From positions 1 through 54,421 of the forward strand of contig JALCDF010000004.1 in the NCBI GenBank assembly GCA_022641375.1: a stretch of DNA of 54,421 nt, given 5' to 3'. This DNA comes from Megasphaera sp. (GTDB lineage: Bacteria > Bacillota > Negativicutes > Veillonellales > Megasphaeraceae). The notes under the pieces are model-generated. The model did not search any database and was not told where the DNA came from. It saw only the letters and a program-made list of their open reading frames with translations. Position numbers and translations under genes: made by a program. This document shows positions 47,523-54,421 of the stretch, piece after piece (within the stretch, counting starts at the first letter, position 1; every line of letters starts with the position of its first letter).

Positions 47523-49810
47523 CGCAGTGGAAGAAAATCAATCATCCTCTCATGAAAAAAGATGCCGTCAGCCTGCTGACGGGGAAGCCGGTATATACAC
47601 AAGATCTGGCACCGGCAGACTGCCTTATCGTCAAGGCACTGCGCAGCCCGTATGCGCATGCGATAGTCAAAGCAGTGAATACGGCGGCTGCTGCAAAAGT
47701 ACCGGGAATCGAATGCATCGTCACGGCAGACGATGTACCGCAAAAAAGATTTACCATCGCCGGCCAGACGTATCCGGAACTGAGCCCGTATGACCGGTAT
47801 ATCCTGGATAAACGTATCCGGTATGTGGGGGACCCGGTTGCCTTAGTAGCAGGAAAGACAGAAGAAGCCGTTGATAAGGCATTGCAGATCATCCGCGTTG
47901 AATATGATGTATTAAAGCCGCTGCTGGATTTCACCAAGGCCATTGATAATCCGGTAGTGGTCCATCCCGAAGCGGATTGGACACCGAAAGTCGATGTCGG
48001 CGGCGATAATACGCGTAATCTGATTGCCAGCGGTACGGATGAATGGGGCGATGTGGATGCAGTCCTTGCCGCTTCAGAAGTCGTCGTGGATTCGACCTAC
48101 CATACGAAACAGGTACAGCAATGCATGATGGAAACATTCCGAGCTTTTTCGTATCTGGATATGCATGGCCGGATGACCATTGTCTGCTCTACGCAGGTGC
48201 CGTTTCACATCCGGCGCATCGTCGCCAACGCACTGGATATTCCCAAGTCACAGATACGGGTCATCAAACCCCGCATAGGAGGAGGCTTCGGAGCTAAACA
48301 GACAGCGGTAGTAGAAGTATACCCGGCCTATATTACCCATATTACGGGAAAACCGGCACTGATGGTGTACAGCCGGGAAGAAGCGATGACCGTATCGGCA
48401 CCGCGCCATGAAGCACAGATCCATGTGCGTCTCGGGGCTTCAAAGGACGGTATCATCCACGGCATATCCCTTCATTCCTTGTGGAATGGCGGGGCATATG
48501 GCGAACATAGTCCTACAACGGTCACATTGTCCGGACATAAATCCATTCCGTTGTATAATAAATTTGCTGCCTATCGCTTTCGGTATGAATCGGTGTATAC
48601 GAATACGATTTCTGCCGGAGCCTATCGCGGGTATGGTGCGACCCAGGGGATTTTTGCCCTCGAATCGGCAGTCAATGAACTGGCCGTCAAATTGCATATG
48701 GATCCGACCGCATTGCGGCTGAAAAATATTGTCCATGAAGGGGAAGTCATGCCGGCATATTTCAATGATGTGTCGACGAGCTGCACACTGGATGCCTGTA
48801 TAGAGCGGGTAAAGGAAATGATCCATTGGAAGGATGCCTATCCCCGGACGGTGCTTCCTGACGGACACATCCGCGGTGTCGGTATGTCCTTGTCCATGCA
48901 GGGCTCCAGCATTGCTCATGTCGATGTGGCTTCAGCTACCATCAAGGTCAATGATGACGGCTTCTATACGCTGGCCATCGGGGCGACCGATATGGGTACC
49001 GGCTGCGATACGATTTTAGCCCAGATTGCCGCCGAATGTCTTCAATGTCCGGTCGACCATATCATACCCCGCGGCGTCGATACGGACACATCCCCGTATG
49101 ACAGTGGTTCCTATGCATCGTCGACGACATACCTTACGGGCAAAGCCGTTGAACTGACCTGTGCCAGCCTTATCAAACGGATGAAAACACGGGCGGCAGC
49201 TGTTTTGGATTGTAAGCAGGCGGAACACCTGGTCTTTACAGGAACGTCTATCGATGATCCCGATACAGGGAAATCCATTACCATCAAAGAGCTGGGAAAC
49301 GGCGCCATGTGTGGTAATGACATCGCTCTGGAAGCGACGGAGTCCCATCATTCACCGACCTCACCGCCGCCGTATATGGCTAGTGCAGCCGCAGTGGATA
49401 TCGACCCGGAAACAGGCCATATCGATGTGGTTGATTTCGCATCCGTGGTAGATTGCGGTACGGTCATCAATCCGGCGCTGGCCAAAGTCCAGGTCGAAGG
49501 GGGAATCGTCCAGGGAATCGGCATGGCACTGACGGAAAACATCCAAATGGATAAGCGGGGACGTATCCAGAATAATTCCTTTATGCAGTACCGCATGCCG
49601 ACGCGGCAGGATATAGGCAGCGTCCGCGTCGAATTTGCTCCCAGCTATGAACCGCAGGGGCCCTTTGGTGCTAAATCCATTGGTGAAATCGTCATCAACT
49701 CGTCAGCTCCGGCGATTGCCGATGCCGTATATAATGCTGTAGGCATCCGGTTCCGCGAGCTGCCGATTACGGCCGAACGGGTATACCTGGCCCTGAAAAA
49801 TAAAGACTGA
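47519..49810 (+). CDS. Molybdenum hydroxylase, molybdopterin-binding subunit
   Basis: Catalytic subunit, 763 aa. The N-terminal Ald_Xan_dh domain covers about 15-125 (LTGKPVYTQDLAP; VGDPVALVAGKTEEAVDKAL). MoCo contacts include QVPFHIRRIVANAL, IGGGFGAKQ near 257, and GAYRGYGATQG. The catalytic Glu is E723 in FGAKSIGEIVINSSAPAIADA. No maturation factor (XdhC/MocA) or molybdate transporter is adjacent. The Mo enzyme is complete with the two preceding subunits, all translationally coupled. The GAKSIGE form is common in clostridial, sometimes selenium-dependent, enzymes. Confidence 0.93.
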   Translation: MTQWKKINHPLMKKDAVSLLTGKPVYTQDLAPADCLIVKALRSPYAHAIVKAVNTAAAAKVPGIECIVTADDVPQKRFTIAGQTYPELSPYDRYILDKRIRYVGDPVALVAGKTEEAVDKALQIIRVEYDVLKPLLDFTKAIDNPVVVHPEADWTPKVDVGGDNTRNLIASGTDEWGDVDAVLAASEVVVDSTYHTKQVQQCMMETFRAFSYLDMHGRMTIVCSTQVPFHIRRIVANALDIPKSQIRVIKPRIGGGFGAKQTAVVEVYPAYITHITGKPALMVYSREEAMTVSAPRHEAQIHVRLGASKDGIIHGISLHSLWNGGAYGEHSPTTVTLSGHKSIPLYNKFAAYRFRYESVYTNTISAGAYRGYGATQGIFALESAVNELAVKLHMDPTALRLKNIVHEGEVMPAYFNDVSTSCTLDACIERVKEMIHWKDAYPRTVLPDGHIRGVGMSLSMQGSSIAHVDVASATIKVNDDGFYTLAIGATDMGTGCDTILAQIAAECLQCPVDHIIPRGVDTDTSPYDSGSYASSTTYLTGKAVELTCASLIKRMKTRAAAVLDCKQAEHLVFTGTSIDDPDTGKSITIKELGNGAMCGNDIALEATESHHSPTSPPPYMASAAAVDIDPETGHIDVVDFASVVDCGTVINPALAKVQVEGGIVQGIGMALTENIQMDKRGRIQNNSFMQYRMPTRQDIGSVRVEFAPSYEPQGPFGAKSIGEIVINSSAPAIADAVYNAVGIRFRELPITAERVYLALKNKD

Positions 49811-49838
49811 TGAAAACGTAAAATCGCGATATTTTTAT

Positions 49839-49867
49839 TTGACAAATGCCCAGAATATTGCTAGAAT
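49839..49867 (+). promoter_or_regulatory. Promoter of the valS T-box transcript
   Basis: TTGACA at 49839-49844 and TAGAAT at 49862-49867 are separated by 17 bp, with TG before the -10. Confidence 0.88.
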
Positions 49868-49879
49868 ATGTATCAACAC

Positions 49880-50125
49880 AAAGGCGTTGAGCGGAAAAAG
49901 TTGTGCTGCTTTATGACAGAGAGGTATCTGATCGGTGCGAAGATACTGATAAGGCGACAGCAAGTCACCCGTGAGCCGGCAGGAGGAAAGGCCTGCCCGG
50001 GGCAGGACCGTTATTCCTTTGAATAAGTGGCCGCAGCTGTTGCGGCAAATTAGGTGGTACCGCGGAAGATATAGCGTTCTTTCGTCCTAAGGAGATAACC
50101 CTTGGGATGAGGGGACGCTTTTTTT
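49880..50125 (+). promoter_or_regulatory. T-box riboswitch of valS (GUC specifier)
   Basis: In stem I, CAGC-AA-GTC-A places a Val codon GUC at 49964-49966 opposite AGTT. The T-box AGGTGGTACCGCGGAAG lies at 50052-50068, followed by a terminator at 50074-50120 (GCGTTCTTTCGTCCTAAG pairing with CTTGGGATGAGGGGACGC) and T7. Uncharged tRNA-Val should allow transcription into valS. Confidence 0.93.
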
Positions 50126-50144
50126 ATGGCAGGAGGGATTGCAC

Positions 50145-52811
50145 ATGAAATGGAATAAGGAAAAACTGCAAGGCTATGCGCCAAATGATATTGAAATGCA
50201 ATGGTATGATTTTTGGGAAAAGAAAGGGTATTTCCATCAGGATCCGGATCCTTCCAAAAAGCCGTTTAGTATCGTCATGCCGCCACCGAATGTTACGGGC
50301 CAGCTCCATATGGGGCATGCGCTCGATAATACGCTTCAGGATATACTCATCCGTTTCAAACGGATGGAAGGATATAATGTGGCCTGGATTCCCGGCACGG
50401 ACCATGCCGGTATCGCTACGCAGGTCAAGGTAGAACAGCAGCTGGCTAAAGAAGAAGGAAAAAGCCGCTATGATATCGGGCGGGAAGAATTTTTAAAACG
50501 CGTCTGGAAATGGAAGGAACAGTATGGCAGCCGGATTGAAAAACAGGTCCGCCGTCTGGGTTCATCCTGTGACTGGAGCCGCAAACGCTTTACGATGGAC
50601 GATGTCTGTGCCCGTGCCGTTCGCGAAGTTTTTGTCGATTTGTATAATGAAGGCCTTATTTATCAGGGCCAGCGCATTACGAACTGGTGCCCCCATTGCC
50701 ATACGGCACTGAGTGATATTGAAGTAGACCATTCCGATGTGCAGGGTCATTTATGGTATGTAAAATATCCGATTGTCGGTGAAGATGCCTACATCATGAT
50801 TGCTACGACACGGCCGGAAACGATTATGGGTGATACGGCAGTAGCTGTTAATCCCAAAGATAAACGCTTTGCCAAATATGTCGGTAAAAAGTGTGTCATT
50901 CCTCTCGTAGACCGGGAAGTTGAAATCATTGCCGATGATTATGTCGATTTGGAATTTGGTACCGGGGCGGTTAAGATTACGCCGGCACATGATCCCAATG
51001 ACTTTGAAATGGGACAGCGCCATCATCTGGAATCCATCATGATCATGAATCTCGATGGCACGATGAATGCCAAAGCCGGTGCTAAATATGATGGCATGAG
51101 CCGCGAAGAATGCCGTAAAGCCGTCGTTGCTGATTTACAGGAATTAGGTTTGCTGGATCATATTGAAGAACTGACGCATGCCGTCGGCCATTGCTCTCGC
51201 TGCAAGACCGTAGTGGAACCGTTCACGACGAAACAATGGTTCGTCAAGATGGCGCCTCTGACAGAAGATGCGATCAAGGCCGTTGCCGATCATCAGACTA
51301 AATTCGTTCCGGACCGCTTTGCCAAGACGTATAACCATTGGATGGAAAATGTCCATGACTGGTGTATTTCCCGGCAGCTCTGGTGGGGTCATCAGATTCC
51401 GGTCTGGTATTGCGATGACTGCGGTGCCGTATCGGCCAGCAAGACCGATCTGACGGAATGCCCGCACTGCCACAGCAAGCATATCCATCAGGATCCCGAT
51501 GTATTGGATACCTGGTTCAGTTCGGCTCTCTGGCCGTTCTCGACCATGGGTTGGCCGGATAAGACAGCGGATATTCAGCAGTTCTTCCCGACGAGTGTCA
51601 TGGTTACGGGCTATGATATCATTTTCTTCTGGGTAGCGCGGATGATGTTTATGACCTGTAAATTCATGAAAGACATTCCTTTTGAACATGTCTTTATCCA
51701 TGGGCTCGTCCGTGACAGCCAGGGACGGAAGATGAGTAAATCTCTGGGGAACGGTATTGATCCGTTGGGCGTCTGTGAAGAATATGGCGCGGATGCATTG
51801 CGGTTCACGCTGGTAACGGGGAATACGCCGGGGAATGATATGCGTTTCTACATGGAAAAAGTAGAAGCAAACCGGAATTTCGCCAATAAGATTTGGAATG
51901 CTTCCAAATTTGTCATCATGAATCTCAGTGATTATGATGAATCATTTGTACCGGAAGAAAAAGACCTGACCTTAGCGGATCGCTGGATACTGTCGACTTT
52001 CAACGATACGATTGCCAATGTTACGGCTAATCTGGACGCATTCGAATTAGGGGATGCCGCAGATGAAGTATATGATTTTATTTGGAACTCCTATTGCGAC
52101 TGGTACATTGAACTGGCTAAAAAGCGTATTTACCAGTCCGATGACGAACAGAGCAAGAAGACGGTCCAGTACATCCTGGTCTATGTCCTGACGCATACAC
52201 TGGAAATGCTCCATCCGTTCATGCCGTTTGTAACGGAACATTTGTGGCAGCATTTGCCGCATGAAGGGGAATCCATCATCGTTGCTCCCTGGCCTAAACC
52301 GCAGCCGCAATTGGATTTCAAAGAAGAAGCGGCGACAATGAATACGATCATGGAAGCTATCAAGGGTATCCGTAATATGCGTGCTGAATCCAATGTACCG
52401 ATGGGTAAAAAAGCTCCGGTCATCATGACGCCGGCAGATGAAGCAATGGCGAAGACGTTGCGGACCTATGAATCTTATTTCCATACGCTGGCTTTTGCCG
52501 ACAAGGTAACCTTGCTGGCACCGACGGATGCCAAACCGGAAAATGCCGTCGTTACGGTAGTACCGGGAATCGAAGTATACTTGCAGCTCAAAGACCTCAT
52601 TGATGTCGAAAAGGAAACGGCCCGTGTCCAAAAGGAACAGGATAAACTGACGAAAGAAATCGAACGATTGAACAAAAAATTGTCTAATCAGGGATTCCTG
52701 GCCAAGGCACCGGATGCAGTCATTAATAAAGAAAAAGGGAAATTAGCGGATTATACTGAAAAAATGAATTCGTTGACCAAACGCATGGCAGACTTAAAAC
52801 AATTATCTTAA
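50145..52811 (+). CDS. valS: Valyl-tRNA synthetase
   Basis: Class Ia synthetase, 888 aa. HIGH is H55-M-G-H58 in PPNVTGQLHMGHALDN, and KMSKS is at 529-533 (GRKMSKSLGNGIDP). The editing domain between them contains TTRPETIMGDTAVAV. Zinc-knuckle Cys occur at SRCKTV and ECPHCHSKH. The C-terminal coiled-coil arm (VEKETARVQKEQDKLTKEIE) is present. The start at ATG 50145 follows AGGAGGG; a TTG two codons upstream is unlikely. Controlled by the T-box upstream. Full length and intact. Confidence 0.97.
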   Translation: MKWNKEKLQGYAPNDIEMQWYDFWEKKGYFHQDPDPSKKPFSIVMPPPNVTGQLHMGHALDNTLQDILIRFKRMEGYNVAWIPGTDHAGIATQVKVEQQLAKEEGKSRYDIGREEFLKRVWKWKEQYGSRIEKQVRRLGSSCDWSRKRFTMDDVCARAVREVFVDLYNEGLIYQGQRITNWCPHCHTALSDIEVDHSDVQGHLWYVKYPIVGEDAYIMIATTRPETIMGDTAVAVNPKDKRFAKYVGKKCVIPLVDREVEIIADDYVDLEFGTGAVKITPAHDPNDFEMGQRHHLESIMIMNLDGTMNAKAGAKYDGMSREECRKAVVADLQELGLLDHIEELTHAVGHCSRCKTVVEPFTTKQWFVKMAPLTEDAIKAVADHQTKFVPDRFAKTYNHWMENVHDWCISRQLWWGHQIPVWYCDDCGAVSASKTDLTECPHCHSKHIHQDPDVLDTWFSSALWPFSTMGWPDKTADIQQFFPTSVMVTGYDIIFFWVARMMFMTCKFMKDIPFEHVFIHGLVRDSQGRKMSKSLGNGIDPLGVCEEYGADALRFTLVTGNTPGNDMRFYMEKVEANRNFANKIWNASKFVIMNLSDYDESFVPEEKDLTLADRWILSTFNDTIANVTANLDAFELGDAADEVYDFIWNSYCDWYIELAKKRIYQSDDEQSKKTVQYILVYVLTHTLEMLHPFMPFVTEHLWQHLPHEGESIIVAPWPKPQPQLDFKEEAATMNTIMEAIKGIRNMRAESNVPMGKKAPVIMTPADEAMAKTLRTYESYFHTLAFADKVTLLAPTDAKPENAVVTVVPGIEVYLQLKDLIDVEKETARVQKEQDKLTKEIERLNKKLSNQGFLAKAPDAVINKEKGKLADYTEKMNSLTKRMADLKQLS

Positions 52812-52813
52812 GA

Positions 52814-52853
52814 CTGCCTGACAAAGGCGGCCGCAAGGCCGCCTTTTGCAGTT
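52814..52853 (+). terminator. Terminator of valS
   Basis: AAAGGCGGCC-GCAA-GGCCGCCTTT is a perfect 10-bp stem with a tetraloop, extended by ACTGC/GCAGT outside it. Confidence 0.88.
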
Positions 52854-52932
52854 TGACAGGAATGGTTTTATGAGACAGGATACGAGTGTTTTCTCAGCGA
52901 TAGAAGGAGAAAAGGAGACGCGGAATAGTATT

Positions 52933-54243
52933 ATGACATATACGGAATCAGTAGCATATTTGGAACACGCCAGTTCGTTTGGTATTCAGCTGGGCCTGGG
53001 ACGTATCGAAGAATTGTTGTCCCGTTTGGGGAATCCGGAAAAAAAGTATAAGACGATCCATGTGACGGGAACGAACGGCAAGGGATCGGTTACGGCCATG
53101 ATTGCATCAGCCCTTACCGAAGGGGGTATAAAGACAGGGAGATATACGTCGCCTCATTTGGAAGAATATACAGAACGCATCAATATTGACGGCAAGGATA
53201 TCAGCCAGACCGATTTTGCCGCCGCGGTACAGGTCGTTTCCCCGCTAGTGGAAGATATGGCAGCGGCAGGAAAGGAACGGCCTACGGAATTTGAAATGCT
53301 GACGGCAGCGGCGTTTTGGTATTTTGCGCAGCAGCAGGTAGAGTATGCCGTCATCGAAGTGGGACTGGGCGGACTCCTGGACTCGACCAATGTCATCGTG
53401 CCGCAGGTAGCGGTGATTACGAATGTGGCCATGGATCATATGAAATATTGCGGCAATACGATTGAAGAAATCGCCGCCGTCAAGGCGGGTATCATCAAGG
53501 AAGGTGTTCCCGTCGTCACGACGGCAGAAGAACCGGCCCTGTCCGTTATTGCCAGAGCTGCGTATCAAAAACACAGTCATCTGTATGCGTTGGATCACAG
53601 TTTTGAGATTGTCGGCAATGCCGGCCCTGAAGATCCGGCAGCCGGACAAATGATTACGGTACGGGAAAAAAGCCGCTATGCGATTACGACGACGCTTCCC
53701 TTATTGGGAAAACATCAGCGGACCAATGCCGGCGCAGCAATCATGGCACTCCTGCTCGTGGCACGTCATGAAAAACGATTGACCCGGACGGCTATCGAAA
53801 ATGGGATAGCCCACGTGAAATGGCCCGGCCGTTTCCAGGTTTTGCGGGCCGGCGATATGGATATCGTTATTGACGGTGCGCATAATCCCGCTGGTATCGA
53901 TACGTTTTGCAAGACCTATGAAGAGGTTTTCGGCAGCCGGAAACGGGTATTCCTTTTTTCGGTGTTAGCAGACAAGGATTATACGCAGATGGTACAGGAA
54001 CTGTTCCATAAAGATGATTATGTTGTCTGTGCGCCGGCTCCGACGCCGCGTACATCCGATCCGAAGAAAATGGCAGCCATCCTGCCCTGCCGGGCCGATG
54101 CGGCGGATACGCTGGCTGCCGGATTGGATAAGGCGGTTGCCGCAGTTACGGAAGGCCAGGTACTGGCCATTGTGGGATCGTTGTATATCCAGGGAGAAGT
54201 AAGAGCGTATTTGCGGCAGCATTTTTCCCTGACCAACATATAA
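52933..54243 (+). CDS. folC: Folylpolyglutamate/dihydrofolate synthase
   Basis: Adds glutamate to folates (and often to dihydropteroate). It is 436 aa from ATG 52933. The P-loop VTGTNGKGS is at 44-52, the omega loop with the catalytic Lys region follows (TSPHLEEYTERI), and VIVDGAHNP-type VIDGAHNPAG is near 316. GLGGLLDSTNV is also typical. The start follows conservation (MTYTESVAYLE). The nearest AGGAG (about 52911) is rather far, and in-frame starts at 52846 and 52870 exist but overlap the valS terminator region. Confidence 0.93.
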   Translation: MTYTESVAYLEHASSFGIQLGLGRIEELLSRLGNPEKKYKTIHVTGTNGKGSVTAMIASALTEGGIKTGRYTSPHLEEYTERINIDGKDISQTDFAAAVQVVSPLVEDMAAAGKERPTEFEMLTAAAFWYFAQQQVEYAVIEVGLGGLLDSTNVIVPQVAVITNVAMDHMKYCGNTIEEIAAVKAGIIKEGVPVVTTAEEPALSVIARAAYQKHSHLYALDHSFEIVGNAGPEDPAAGQMITVREKSRYAITTTLPLLGKHQRTNAGAAIMALLLVARHEKRLTRTAIENGIAHVKWPGRFQVLRAGDMDIVIDGAHNPAGIDTFCKTYEEVFGSRKRVFLFSVLADKDYTQMVQELFHKDDYVVCAPAPTPRTSDPKKMAAILPCRADAADTLAAGLDKAVAAVTEGQVLAIVGSLYIQGEVRAYLRQHFSLTNI

Positions 54244-54284
54244 AAGACAGGCTCCTTTGTTTGTGTATTCATACATGTGGCTGG

Positions 54285-54421
54285 TGTATGCAACGTTAGT
54301 GTAAAATAATTGTGGGTAAACTTTAGTAAAATAAAAACGAGAAGGAACTTCTTTGGTATAATGAAATCGACAGAACCTCATTCCAAAGGAGACCTTCTCA
54401 TGAATATTTTACAACAAATCA
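54285..54421 (+). mobile_element. Probable left end of an insertion sequence (truncated by the window)
   Basis: After folC the sequence becomes AT-rich with GTAAAATAA repeated about 27 bp apart (near 54301 and 54327). An extended -10 promoter (TGGTATAAT, 54354-54362), AAAGGAG and an ATG follow. TAGTGTAAAATAATTGTG recalls IS256-family ends, but no transposase motif is inside the window, so both the type and the exact boundary are unproven. Confidence 0.4.
54400..54421 (+). CDS. Start of a gene cut by the window end, possibly a transposase
   Basis: Only MNILQQI is visible, from ATG 54400, preceded by AAAGGAG at 54386-54392 and an extended -10 promoter. Identity cannot be read from seven residues; the promoter-proximal setting and flanking repeat suggest an IS transposase. 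Confidence 0.4.

Overview
This window looks like the chromosome of a low-to-mid GC member of the Negativicutes, and Megasphaera or a close relative in the Veillonellaceae is my best guess. That is an inference from several things: Firmicutes-type control (two T-boxes, a SAM-I riboswitch, a PyrR leader and an ArgR/AhrC box), Gram-negative-style proteins such as an enterobacterial-type SpeF, RclA, TehA and AqpZ, and AGGAGG ribosome sites with many extended -10 promoters. No search was run, so all names rest on recognised motifs and remembered family sequences.

Layout. At 1-3.4 kb are the end of tuf, then pyrF-pyrE and a membrane protein. At 3.4-5.2 kb are a DMT transporter broken by a 38-bp tandem duplication, a copper-amine-oxidase-like envelope protein and a small acidic protein. 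At 5.2-12 kb is a PyrR-type leader followed by pyrB-pyrC-carA-carB, so five of the six UMP steps are present and dihydroorotate dehydrogenase is absent. At 12-16 kb is an ArgR-box promoter with argC-(argJ-like)-argB-argD; the ArgJ-like protein is short and appears to have lost the catalytic Thr. At 16-20.8 kb are a 54-aa membrane peptide, ornithine decarboxylase speF, metF and a SAM-riboswitch-controlled metQ without metNI.

At 20.8-28.7 kb is a C_GCAxxG_C_C protein, then a T-box with apparent specifier UGG (Trp) in front of an ECF transporter whose TrpP-like S component is fused to an ATPase. A tightly packed SGNH hydrolase, gluconate-5-dehydrogenase-like SDR, small alarmone synthetase and two-component pair follow. 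At 28.7-31.8 kb are DAHP synthase, tehA and aqpZ. At 32-35 kb is an MmeI-like (Type IIL) restriction-modification gene split by an in-frame amber codon just after its nuclease motif, next to tRNA-Ala(GGC). At 35-38.5 kb are a tandem ACT protein, a CDCPAC protein, and a divergent Na+/H+ antiporter and UspA around an intergenic region with repeats and a palindrome.

At 38.6-42.3 kb is a three-gene envelope module (DUF2157-like, GDYXXLXY-like, LppM-like). At 42.4-46.1 kb are a flavodiiron protein and a redox operon of rhodanese lipoprotein, Rrf2 regulator and RclA-like reductase with a palindrome on its promoter. At 46.2-49.8 kb is a three-subunit molybdenum hydroxylase. At 49.8-54.2 kb are a Val T-box, valS and folC. 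The last ~120 bp look like the left end of an insertion sequence.

The most distinctive items are the amber-split MmeI-like enzyme, the Trp T-box/ECF fusion that may lead an eight-gene transcript including an alarmone synthetase and a two-component system, the nucleophile-less ArgJ homologue inside an otherwise intact arg operon, and the Rrf2-RclA-rhodanese operon with its candidate operator.
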